Assembly (NCBI GenBank): GCA_945878115.1
Contig: CAMDVD010000020.1
Location: 1-53,437, forward strand
Direction: 5' to 3'
DNA from: Chitinophaga pinensis
GTDB lineage: Bacteria > Bacteroidota > Bacteroidia > Chitinophagales > Chitinophagaceae
DNA: 53,437 nucleotides
Shown: one piece after another, positions 1 to 9,416 of the stretch
Position numbering within the stretch: the stretch's first letter is position 1
How the letters are laid out: each line of letters begins with the position of its first letter
Translations under genes and position numbers: made by a program
Notes under the pieces: generated by a model
The model's input: the letters and a program-made list of their open reading frames with translations, nothing else
Told to the model about the DNA's origin: nothing
The model's database searches: none

Positions 1-55
1 TTCATGACTCAATAGTACAGAAATAAATATAGATTTTGATAGTTTCTTTTTTCTT

Positions 56-205
56 CGCAGAGTCTCCGCCTCGGGACTCTGCGTGTATTTTATTTGTTCT
101 TACTTACAAAACCGCAGAGTCCCGAAGCGGAGACTCTGCGGGGAGTAAAGAGTCCCGAAGCGGAGACTCTGCGGGGAGTAAGCGGAGACTCTGCGGGGAG
201 TAAAA
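56..205. repeat. Cluster of GC-rich REP-like palindromes (type II)
   Basis: A complete palindrome at 56-83 has arms CGCAGAGTC and GACTCTGCG around a small CCG/CGG stem. A second copy in the opposite orientation lies at 112-141. It is followed by two progressively truncated copies (about 149-174 and 180-200) in a head-to-tail array with a period of about 32 bp, each ending GGGGAGTAA. The same palindrome recurs at 13524-13553 and 13781-13810 beside the broken transposase gene. The elements are much richer in GC than the surrounding DNA. The repeat itself is directly visible; the REP label is inferred from the structure and the transposase association. Confidence 0.85.
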
Positions 206-235
206 TAAACTAAGGTATTCGTTTTAACTGTGGTT

Positions 236-325
236 GTATTGCGGCAACGATTGAAGTGGAAATCCTTTTTGCTGGCTCTGCAGCAAAAAGATTGGAACGA
301 AAAGCGTGTCTGCCGCCCAAAATAA
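236..325 (-). repeat. Dispersed ~90-bp intergenic repeat, copy 1
   Basis: Read on the minus strand this starts TTTGGGCGGCAGACACGC and ends ATCGTTGCCGCAATAC, with an internal hairpin of CTTTTTGCT and AGCAAAAAGG arms. A second copy in the opposite orientation lies at 31128-31217. Bacteroidota genomes carry intergenic repeats of this general design. It contains no credible ORF. With the palindromes at 56-205 it accounts for most of the 386 bases downstream of gyrB. Confidence 0.75.
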
Positions 326-386
326 ATTGAATTAATATTTAGTATGACCAAATAGTAAATATCCTATTCGATTGCATGTAAATTCA

Positions 387-2465
<2,079 letters not shown>

Positions 2466-2679
2466 TTAAACAAGTTTTTTGGCTTTAAAATCATAAATTA
2501 AGAATGAGTGCTAGCAAGGGTTTCAGAGCATTTGAATAATATAGTTATCCACAAAACTATTGAATGGATGTCTTGTCGATTTTGGGTGGTTAAAATTGGG
2601 AATTGGGTGGATGCTTACAGAATGGATAATTAAAGTTTAAGTGGGCAAAAAAATGAAGTCTCTTGGGTTGGTCTTCACG

Positions 2680-2730
2680 TTAGCCATTCCGTTTTCCATT
2701 TGAATTTAGCCATTCCTTTTCCTACATTTG
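2680..2730 (+). promoter_or_regulatory. Promoter of the M1 peptidase gene built on a tandem repeat
   Basis: TTTG at 2699-2702 and TACATTTG at 2723-2730 are spaced by 20 nt, matching the Bacteroidota -33/-7 pattern. Each element is the 3' end of one copy of a 23-25 bp tandem repeat (2680-2702 and 2706-2730), both starting TTAGCCATTCC. The -7 box ends only 7 nt before the ATG. The rest of the 2361-2737 spacer holds nothing else I can name apart from one DnaA-box-like 9-mer. Confidence 0.65.
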
Positions 2731-2737
2731 TCCACTT

Positions 2738-5377
2738 ATGGCTCACCCTCGTATCCTTATAGGCATTGTATTGATTGGCATTTTATCTGCTTGTTCAACA
2801 ACACAAAAATTGGCAAATTATTTTGATCATAATAAACCTGATCCTATACAAAAAATCAATTTGAATCCTGTGCGAATAACACCGTCTCGCACAGACAATG
2901 CACGCGTTGCAGCAGATAGAAGAATGGATATTCTGCACATGGATTTGGACGTCAAATTTGTTTGGGGATTGCACCAATGTATCGGTACTGCAACTTTACT
3001 GATGAAGCCCTATTTTTATCCAACCGATACCATTCTCCTGGATGCAAAGAGCATGGTCTTCGATGTTATCAAAATAAATGATAAGTCAGGCAATGAAATT
3101 CAATATTTAGTGGATTACAATAAAAAAGTATTGAAGCTAATTTTGGAAAGAAAATTGACCCAACAAGACAGCATTATGCTTACCCTCAAATACACAGCAT
3201 CACCAGATGATAAAGAAGCAGGGGGCAGCGCTGCTATTAGAGATGATAAGGGATTATACTTTATCAATACCAATAGTAAAGAACCAAATAAACCTATTCA
3301 AATTTGGACACAAGGCGAAACAGAATCTAATTCTTGTTGGTTTCCAACGATAGATAAACCGAATGAAAAATTCACGTCGACATTAACGATGCATGTGAAT
3401 AAAAATTACACCACCTTATCCAATGGAGAGCTTGTGTCTTCTATCGATGAAGGGAATTTAAGAGCGGATAAATGGGTGAATAAATTACCCATGTCGGCCT
3501 ATTTAATCATGATGGCTATTGGCGATTTTACCAAGACAACGGATTATTTAAATGGCAAAGAAGTGAGTTATTATTTAGAGCCAGCGTATGAATCTGCGGC
3601 GCGAGAAAATTTCGGATGCACTCCAGAGATGATTGATTTTTATTCGAATAAATTAGGCGTTGAATATCCTTGGAATAAATACGCACAAGTGGTAGTTCGT
3701 GATTATGTATCGGGTGCAATGGAAAATACGAGTGCAACTTTACATGGTGAGTCTGTGCAAAAAAATGCAAGAGAATTAGTAGATGGAAATAATGAAGGTA
3801 TTATTTCGCACGAATTATTTCACCAATGGTTTGGCGATTTAGTCACTTGTAATTCGTGGAGTCATTTGACTTTGAATGAAGGGTTTGCAGCCTATGGCGA
3901 ACAACTTTGGTTGGAATATAAATATGGTGCAGATGCTTCGCTGCAAAAGTCTTATACCACTATGAATCGCTATGTTGATTATGCAAAAAATCAAAATGAT
4001 GGACCTATTGTCAATTTCAATTTCGTGGATAAAGAAGATATGTTCAATACGTTAACCTATCAAAAAGGATCTCGTGTTTATCATTTACTGCGCAGCATCA
4101 TTGGTGATGAAGCATTTTTTCTTGGCTTGAAAAATTACTTAACCCATTATGGATATGCGAATGCAGAAATGGGCGATTTGCAAAAGGAATTTGAAACTAT
4201 TACTGGACTTGATTTGCGGCCATTTTTTGATCAATGGTTTTACAATGGTGGACATCCAGTCATAGATATACGCTACGACTATAATGATTCAACAAAATTG
4301 TTGGGTGTATACATAGAGCAAAAGCAAAATGCGGATGTAGGCTTGTTTAAATTCCCATTGAAATTCAAAGTAAGTCAAGGCAATCAAATTAAATATTTTA
4401 CCTTCAATATTGAAAAGAGAAAAGAAGTTTTTTATGTTCAAAAATTAATAGAAGCGGACCATTCCATACCATCTGTTTTTGTAGATCCAGATGCCACTTT
4501 TTTGGGTGAAATGATAGATAATAAATCATTTATCAATCATATTCAAACGTACAATGCGGCAAGTAATTATTTGGAGAAAGTTAGACCATTAAAGGCGATG
4601 AGCCTCGTTCAAAATCAAGCAGACACCATTCGATATACGATGATGTCTGCCATGCAAGATAACAATGAAGACATTCGATTGAAGGCATTGCAATGGATAG
4701 ATTGGACGAAGAAAGATAATTTTATTCGTGCGAAATCGCTACTACAAAATATCGCCAAAACAGATATGTTTGCTAGTGTACGTGCAGAGGCATTAAAGGT
4801 TTTAGGTAATGCGCAAGATTCTTCATTAGTTACTTTCTTTAGCGAGTGTTTGTCCGACTCTTCTTATACCGTGGTGGCAAAAGCATTGCAAGCGATAGAC
4901 AGAATAAACAATGCAGAAGCCATTCGTATTTGTCCTACTTTGGAAGCTGATGCAAGGGGTAAATTGTTTGAAGCCATCTCCTCCATTTATGCCAATAGCA
5001 AAGACACAAATTGGTTTTCTTTTTACAGAAAAAATATGATGCAAGTATTCAATAGAAAGCGTGCAAAATTAGTAGAAGATTATACAGCCCTTGCCCTAGG
5101 AAATAATATGGACGCCACTTTGATGGGTTGTACGGATGTATTAAAAGAAAGAGCGTCAACAGATACTTATCCTTATGTTCGATATATGGGTATGAAATGT
5201 TTGTATGATATTAAAGAGCGTTATGCCAAAGTAAGCAAGCAAACAAAAGATCCTTCTTACAAGACCCATTTATCTGACCAAAGCGAAAAAATAAACCATG
5301 ACTTACAATTGATTATTCAACAAGAAAATGATAAATACGTTTTAGATTTATTGAAGACAAATGGGGTGACGGAGTGA
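2738..5377 (+). CDS. M1 family zinc aminopeptidase, lipoprotein
   Basis: Predicted cell-envelope aminopeptidase that removes N-terminal residues from peptides. The N-terminus is a lipoprotein signal with lipobox LSAC. The catalytic domain shows the exopeptidase motif GAMEN (residues 326-330) and the zinc motif HELFH (358-362), followed after 18 residues by the third ligand Glu381. The C-terminal third after about residue 600 looks helical and repeat-rich, like the HEAT/ARM-type C-terminal domain of M1 enzymes. The length of 879 residues is normal for the family. The ATG start follows a strong promoter closely. A 12-bp sequence covering the stop codon is duplicated at 5768-5779 beyond a toxin-antitoxin remnant, which suggests an insertion just at the end of this gene. 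Confidence 0.92.
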   Translation: MAHPRILIGIVLIGILSACSTTQKLANYFDHNKPDPIQKINLNPVRITPSRTDNARVAADRRMDILHMDLDVKFVWGLHQCIGTATLLMKPYFYPTDTILLDAKSMVFDVIKINDKSGNEIQYLVDYNKKVLKLILERKLTQQDSIMLTLKYTASPDDKEAGGSAAIRDDKGLYFINTNSKEPNKPIQIWTQGETESNSCWFPTIDKPNEKFTSTLTMHVNKNYTTLSNGELVSSIDEGNLRADKWVNKLPMSAYLIMMAIGDFTKTTDYLNGKEVSYYLEPAYESAARENFGCTPEMIDFYSNKLGVEYPWNKYAQVVVRDYVSGAMENTSATLHGESVQKNARELVDGNNEGIISHELFHQWFGDLVTCNSWSHLTLNEGFAAYGEQLWLEYKYGADASLQKSYTTMNRYVDYAKNQNDGPIVNFNFVDKEDMFNTLTYQKGSRVYHLLRSIIGDEAFFLGLKNYLTHYGYANAEMGDLQKEFETITGLDLRPFFDQWFYNGGHPVIDIRYDYNDSTKLLGVYIEQKQNADVGLFKFPLKFKVSQGNQIKYFTFNIEKRKEVFYVQKLIEADHSIPSVFVDPDATFLGEMIDNKSFINHIQTYNAASNYLEKVRPLKAMSLVQNQADTIRYTMMSAMQDNNEDIRLKALQWIDWTKKDNFIRAKSLLQNIAKTDMFASVRAEALKVLGNAQDSSLVTFFSECLSDSSYTVVAKALQAIDRINNAEAIRICPTLEADARGKLFEAISSIYANSKDTNWFSFYRKNMMQVFNRKRAKLVEDYTALALGNNMDATLMGCTDVLKERASTDTYPYVRYMGMKCLYDIKERYAKVSKQTKDPSYKTHLSDQSEKINHDLQLIIQQENDKYVLDLLKTNGVTE

Positions 5378-5387
5378 TGTAATCAGT

Positions 5388-5505
5388 GATTTTATTACCC
5401 CATTCTTGGGCCAAATAATTTGAAATATTATTGATGTCTACGATTGCTTCATCTGACCAATGTATTTGTTTATCCGTTTGCAAATCGTTGTCTTATGGTT
5501 TTCAT
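5388..5505 (-). pseudogene. Remnant of a ParE/RelE-type toxin
   Basis: Downstream of the small antitoxin-like gene, a frame on the minus strand reads QIHWSDEAIVDIN followed by ISNYLAQEWGNK (about 5463-5388). This resembles the N-terminal strand and first helices of ParE/RelE toxins. The likely original start is the ATG at 5505, 13 nt after the antitoxin stop, but its frame runs into TAA after 11 codons and the toxin-like segment lies in another frame. After about 35 residues the frame runs into the antisense of the M1 peptidase 3' end. I read this as a frameshifted toxin that has lost its C-terminal half. Confidence 0.55.
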
Positions 5506-5518
5506 AACAGTTGCATGT

Positions 5519-5719
5519 TCAGTGCCTCCATTTTTTTCTAATACTTTGTTTCGCATCCAATAGTGCTTTTTTTTCAATTGTAGATAAGCTTTCCCAATCG
5601 TCTAAACCATATTGCCCATGAATATAATTACTAATCAATCCAGTTAATTCATCCAATTGATTTTTCTTCAACCCATCAACCATTCGAAAAATATCTAATT
5701 TTAATTCTGCGGTTGTCAT
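5519..5719 (-). CDS. Small putative antitoxin
   Basis: This 66-residue acidic/helical protein starts MTTAELKLDIFRMVDGL. Its general look (short N-terminal helix, DELTGLISNY, and a second helical segment near the C-terminus) resembles the small antitoxins paired with ParE/RelE toxins in Bacteroidota. I cannot name a family. The ATG at 5719 is chosen over the longer frame (start 5752) because a perfect TATCTTTG -7 box lies at 5732-5739, inside the longer frame. The partner toxin downstream (5388-5505) appears broken, so this may be an orphan antitoxin kept for relief of a related toxin, or simply decaying. Confidence 0.55.
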   Translation of the reverse strand: MTTAELKLDIFRMVDGLKKNQLDELTGLISNYIHGQYGLDDWESLSTIEKKALLDAKQSIRKKWRH

Positions 5720-5731
5720 TTCATTTTTTTT

Positions 5732-5739
5732 CAAAGATA
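5732..5739 (-). promoter_or_regulatory. -7 box of the putative antitoxin
   Basis: TATCTTTG on the minus strand, 12 nt before the chosen ATG at 5719. It decides that start. Confidence 0.55.
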
Positions 5740-5787
5740 GATTTTTTTTCAAGTTTTGACTTTGATAACGGAGTGATGTGATTTGTT

Positions 5788-5936
5788 CTGTAGATTGGTG
5801 TCCGCAACCTACCTTAGAGACGTTTCGTTTGGTGGGATAGCAACCGATAGTGCAAATATTATTACTAGCTGTATTGGTTGAAGTCCAAGGGCATCAGAAA
5901 TAATTCGATTAGTGAGATACTAAGCCGATAGGGGAA
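5788..5936. repeat. Two decayed hairpin-containing repeats (copies 1 and 2)
   Basis: Copy 1 (5788-5850) and copy 2 (5861-5936) share the order CTGTATTGG, a variable stretch, a TCAGAAAC-like block, then CGgTTGGTG arms and AACCGATAG. A better-preserved copy 3 lies at 6748-6824, on the other side of the DUF433/DUF5615 genes. This pair of copies fills most of the 5753-5988 spacer. Confidence 0.6.
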
Positions 5937-5988
5937 AAAGTTGAAAGAAAAGAAGAAGGAAAAGCTACCTTCTTGAGGTAGCACGCTT

Positions 5989-6339
5989 CTATGGGGCGTT
6001 TTTAATTATCTCCAGTATCTCTTGTTCCGTTTGATCAGACTCAAGAAACTTTTTTATTAAATGACAATTTTTATTAAGAAGTTCAGCAACGGATTTTGTT
6101 GTTAGATTGCCAGTTTTCATCCAAATGATTTTTGGAGGAATTCCTCTTATCACGTTTAGGTCCACAAAATCCGAATCAAAAGTCACTACAGCTAAATTGT
6201 TCTTTTTCGCGAATTCAAATATTAATTCATCAGATGCATCTTCAAGTCCAACATTACGGATATGCAAAGCATCCTGAAATAAATCGGACAAATGTTTGAT
6301 GATCCTAGGAGAAATGTTTTGATCAAACAGAATGTTCAA
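5989..6339 (-). CDS. DUF5615 PIN-like toxin
   Basis: This 116-residue protein begins MNILFDQNISPRI and contains the acidic residues expected of the Mut7-C/PIN-like DUF5615 fold: Asp6 in LFDQN, a DASDELIFEFAKK segment, and VVTFDSDFVDL. Members pair with DUF433 proteins as VapBC-like toxin-antitoxin systems and are presumed ribonucleases. The start codon overlaps the stop of the upstream DUF433 gene by 4 nt (ATGA), indicating translational coupling. The key Asp residues are present, so it is probably intact. Target RNA unknown. Confidence 0.85.
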   Translation of the reverse strand: MNILFDQNISPRIIKHLSDLFQDALHIRNVGLEDASDELIFEFAKKNNLAVVTFDSDFVDLNVIRGIPPKIIWMKTGNLTTKSVAELLNKNCHLIKKFLESDQTEQEILEIIKNAP

Positions 6340-6557
6340 GAGGCTATTTTTAATTTGTGTTCTTTATCTGCTGCAAAGGCTAGACAGGCATTTATCATTT
6401 CTTCATTTAGTTCTTCGAAATCTTCCATTATGTCCTTACTGGTCATTCCATTAGAAAGCCAATTCAATACATCATAAACAGATATCCGAGTGCCTTTTAT
6501 GCATGGCTTTCCAAATCGTTTGTCTGCTCGTATTTCTATGTAATTAAGGTAGTTCAT
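6336..6557 (-). CDS. DUF433 antitoxin
   Basis: This 73-residue protein has the DUF433 signature: a GKPCIKGTRISVYDVL block around residues 17-32, then a helix-turn-helix-like SNGMTSKDIMEDFEELNEEMINACLAFA. DUF433 proteins are antitoxins or DNA-binding regulators of adjacent DUF5615 toxins. It is first in the pair and overlaps the toxin start by 4 nt. A TATATTCG box at 6562-6569 ends only 4 nt before the ATG, so the transcript may be nearly leaderless. Autoregulation is expected from family knowledge; I see no clear operator. Confidence 0.87.
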   Translation of the reverse strand: MNYLNYIEIRADKRFGKPCIKGTRISVYDVLNWLSNGMTSKDIMEDFEELNEEMINACLAFAADKEHKLKIAS

Positions 6558-6561
6558 AATT

Positions 6562-6569
6562 CGAATATA
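6562..6569 (-). promoter_or_regulatory. -7 box of the DUF433/DUF5615 operon
   Basis: TATATTCG on the minus strand, a TAnnTTCG variant of the Bacteroidota -7 box, 4 nt upstream of the ATG. Confidence 0.45.
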
Positions 6570-6747
6570 AATAAAAACTGGAACTTTACTTTATTTTTAT
6601 TTAAAAGATGTAGGTTCTTTTTTCGAATTCGTTCGATAAGTTAAATGACCCACAACTTGCATATTACCGATATTAAACCCAAGTCAATTCCTTTAATTTA
6701 TCAACTTCTGACAAACCTAATCTTTCATTTTTATTCATCCAAATAGT

Positions 6748-6824
6748 ATAACTAGCTGTATTGGTCGAAGATAAACTAACTTCAGAAACATTTCGGTTGG
6801 TGAGACACCAACCGATAGGGGAAG
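6748..6824. repeat. Hairpin-containing repeat, copy 3
   Basis: This is the best-preserved copy of the repeat at 5861-5936. Both carry TAGCTGTATTGG, GAAG, TCAGAAA and CCGATAGGGGAA in the same order and orientation. It contains the perfect inverted repeat CGGTTGGTG / CACCAACCG around a GAGA loop. It lies in the 293-base gap between the DUF433 gene and the 90-residue gene; the rest of that gap holds nothing else I recognise. Confidence 0.7.
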
Positions 6825-6850
6825 GCCCTTTAAAGTGGAAATTTTTTCAG

Positions 6851-7123
6851 TTAGGATAATTTTTTCAAAGGAGGCCCACCTTCTTTTTTTACTTTTTGTA
6901 TTGCTTCTAACCAATATTCCCAATAGGCATTATCTGCAGGCCTATTCGGAACAGGCCAATATTCGCCACCACTTAGAATGTCAGTTAAATCATTTGAATC
7001 CGTTGCTTCTCTATAGGCTTTTAGCATATATAACATTGCTTCATAGCCTTCTTTTTCCGTTATCATATCGCTACTAGAAATTATACCATCTTCATTTATT
7101 TTACCATCACTTGCTAATTTCAT
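6851..7123 (-). CDS. Uncharacterised small protein
   Basis: A 90-residue soluble protein with no signal peptide or membrane segment that I do not recognise. The central part reads EGYEAMLYMLKAYREATDSN, then DLTDILSGGEYW, PADNAYWEYWLEAIQKVKKEG. This pattern, a helix followed by a D/S-rich turn and a Trp-rich helix, is reminiscent of small immunity-type proteins found in accessory regions, but that is only an impression. It starts at an ATG, has a normal stop and no overlap with a known gene. It sits next to the toxin-antitoxin patch, which fits accessory content. Confidence 0.6.
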   Translation of the reverse strand: MKLASDGKINEDGIISSSDMITEKEGYEAMLYMLKAYREATDSNDLTDILSGGEYWPVPNRPADNAYWEYWLEAIQKVKKEGGPPLKKLS

Positions 7124-7218
7124 AATCTATATTTTAAAGCATATTTAGTAACCTCAGTGCCATTGTTGGTAATATTGTCATCAATTTTTATCAGGAATTC
7201 TAATCATTATCATGTCAT

Positions 7219-8619
7219 TTAATTCAACACTTCCTTAGCAGCCACCAATGGCATGTCTGGCACTATTTTTATTTTTTCATAACCACCTAAAACATTTCGA
7301 AGATTATGTATGCCTTGTCGTTTTAATAAGGAAGATGCGATGACAGATCTATAACCTCCTGCACAATGAATATAAATATTATCATGGTCTTCAAAATTGC
7401 TAATCATGGTTAAATTAGTCATGCTTTGTAAAGGAATATTGAGCGCTGAAGTGACATGTCCATTATCGAATTCTAGTTCTTTACGCACGTCTACGATAAT
7501 CATTTTCGGATCGTAGTTCATATCCATTTTTAATTCATCTGGTTCAATATCAATGATCATATCTATTTTTTCGCCAGCATTTTTCCAATGTTCGTAACTG
7601 CCTTTTAAAAATCCTACAATTTGAGAAAATCCAACACGAGCCATTCGGACAACCGTTTCTTCTTCTTTTCCTTCTTCCGTAACCAATACTATTTTTTGTT
7701 GAAATGGAAGCAAGGCACCAACCCATTCTGCGAAGCGACCTTCCAGCCCAATGCTGATAGAGTCGGGTATGAAACCTTCTGTAAATACCACAGCAGGACG
7801 AGTATCTAAAATGATGGCACCATCTTGAACCAATGTTTTAAATTCGGCAATAGATAATTCTTTCAAACCATTTTGTTTTATAAAATCCAAACTTTCGTAG
7901 CCTTCTTTATTTATTCTCGCATTGATTGGGAAATAGGCTGGTGGCGTATTCAATCCTTCAGTCACCGCCTCAATGAATGCTTCTTTGTCTTGGGTTTGCA
8001 TCGCATAGTTCGTTGCCTTTTCGTCACCTATAGTACTATGTGTATTTGGGCCTAAATTTTTACCGCAACTAGATCCAGGTCCATGTGCAGGATATACTTT
8101 TACATAGTCGGGTAGTTGTTTTAATTTTTCCAATGATTCATATAAATAGCCAGCTAATTCTTCTTTGGTCAAATTGCCACTGAATAAATCTGGTCGGCCT
8201 ACATCGCCCACAAATAGGGTATCTCCAGTAAATAGTGCATTTGGATTTCCATCTTCATCTTGCAATAAATAACAGGTCGATTCTAAAGTATGTCCGGGTG
8301 TGTGTAACACTTTTATTTTTACATTTCCTAAAGACAATTCTTCTTGATCGACAGCAGAATATTTTTCAAAATTAGTTTTTGCATTTGGGCCAAAGACAAT
8401 TGTAGCACCAGTTTTATTTGCCAAATCAATATGACCACTTACAAAGTCGGCGTGAAAATGCGTCTCGAAAATATATTTGATTTTTGCTTTTCTATCTGCT
8501 GCCATTTGGATATATTTTTCAATATCACGCAATGGATCTATGATAGCAGCTTCTCCATTCGATTCAATATAATACGCAGCTTCTGAAAGGCATGAAGTAT
8601 ACAATTGTTCAATATACAT
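7219..8619 (-). CDS. Metallo-beta-lactamase / double rhodanese fusion, persulfide-dioxygenase-like
   Basis: The N-terminal MBL domain has FETHFHADFVSGH (residues 51-63; His54, His56, Asp58, His63), a TPGHT metal-ligand block and FTGDTLFVGDVGRPDL, as in ETHE1/CstB-type persulfide dioxygenases. Two rhodanese domains follow. The first (about 260-345) reads IVLVTEEGKEEE where the catalytic Cys loop should be and looks inactive. The second has the active-site loop HCAGGYRS with Cys419. A likely role is oxidation or transfer of sulfane sulfur (sulfide detoxification). The gene lies 14 nt after the SDR gene and is probably cotranscribed. At 466 residues it matches the family architecture. Confidence 0.88.
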   Translation of the reverse strand: MYIEQLYTSCLSEAAYYIESNGEAAIIDPLRDIEKYIQMAADRKAKIKYIFETHFHADFVSGHIDLANKTGATIVFGPNAKTNFEKYSAVDQEELSLGNVKIKVLHTPGHTLESTCYLLQDEDGNPNALFTGDTLFVGDVGRPDLFSGNLTKEELAGYLYESLEKLKQLPDYVKVYPAHGPGSSCGKNLGPNTHSTIGDEKATNYAMQTQDKEAFIEAVTEGLNTPPAYFPINARINKEGYESLDFIKQNGLKELSIAEFKTLVQDGAIILDTRPAVVFTEGFIPDSISIGLEGRFAEWVGALLPFQQKIVLVTEEGKEEETVVRMARVGFSQIVGFLKGSYEHWKNAGEKIDMIIDIEPDELKMDMNYDPKMIIVDVRKELEFDNGHVTSALNIPLQSMTNLTMISNFEDHDNIYIHCAGGYRSVIASSLLKRQGIHNLRNVLGGYEKIKIVPDMPLVAAKEVLN

Positions 8620-8633
8620 AGTTTGAAATTTAA

Positions 8634-9395
8634 TTATTTTTTATAAATATGATTTGCACTTGCTTGCGACAAACAAGTAATGGTTAAGTCGTTGATGCAA
8701 ACATGTTTGGGCAATGTGCAAGTATAATAAATGGTATCTGCAATATCATCAGGTGTTAGTGGTATAAATCCTTTGTACACCGCATTGGCTTTTTCTTCAT
8801 CACCCTTAAATCTAACCATGGCAAATTCAGTTTCACATGCGCCCGGATGAATAGCAGTTACCTTAATGCCAAAGGTCAATAAATCAATCCGCATACTTTT
8901 GGAAAGCGCATCTACAGCGTGTTTGGTGGCACAATACACATTGCCATTTGGATAAACTTCTTTAGCAGCAGTAGACCCAATATTCACAATATGACCAAAA
9001 CCTTGGGCTTTCATCAACGGAATAATTTCGCGACTCACATACAATAAGCCTTTCACATTGGTATCTATCATTATATCCCAATCGGCATAATCGCCTTCAT
9101 CTATACCTCCAAAGCCAGCAGCTAATCCAGCATTATTGATTAATATGTCGATTGTTTTAAAACGATTAAAATCAATACTTGCTAAAGCCGTTTGCGTTTC
9201 TAATTTGTTGCAAACATCAAACTGCAATATTTGAATATCAATAGCATAATCCTTTTCTAATGTGGATTTCAAATTTTCCAAACGATCTAATCGTCTGCCG
9301 GTCAATATTAAATTATACTTATTTTTTGCAAATTGAATGGCAGTGCTTTTCCCAATTCCTGAAGTCGCTCCTGTAATTAAAACTGTTTTATTCAT
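8634..9395 (-). CDS. SDR family NAD(P)-dependent oxidoreductase (YdfG-like)
   Basis: Classical short-chain dehydrogenase of 253 residues. It has the TGATSGIG cofactor motif at 8-15, NNAG at 87-90, catalytic Ser141, Tyr154 and Lys158 (YCATK), and HPGACETEF after the sixth strand. TGRRLDR after strand 2 suggests a preference for NADP(H). The closest well-known type is YdfG (3-hydroxy acid / L-allo-threonine dehydrogenase), but the substrate cannot be read from sequence. It sits 21 nt after the CHU_C gene and 14 nt before the MBL-rhodanese gene, so these genes may share a transcript. Confidence 0.87.
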   Translation of the reverse strand: MNKTVLITGATSGIGKSTAIQFAKNKYNLILTGRRLDRLENLKSTLEKDYAIDIQILQFDVCNKLETQTALASIDFNRFKTIDILINNAGLAAGFGGIDEGDYADWDIMIDTNVKGLLYVSREIIPLMKAQGFGHIVNIGSTAAKEVYPNGNVYCATKHAVDALSKSMRIDLLTFGIKVTAIHPGACETEFAMVRFKGDEEKANAVYKGFIPLTPDDIADTIYYTCTLPKHVCINDLTITCLSQASANHIYKK

Positions 9396-9416
9396 TCTTC
9401 TTTATTCATTTAATTT

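Noticed and set aside
2545-2553. TTATCCACA, a perfect DnaA box near gyrB
   Set aside because: It is a single 9-mer with no cluster, AT-rich unwinding element or dnaA gene nearby. Another perfect match lies inside the permease gene (about 17029-17037), so chance explains it.
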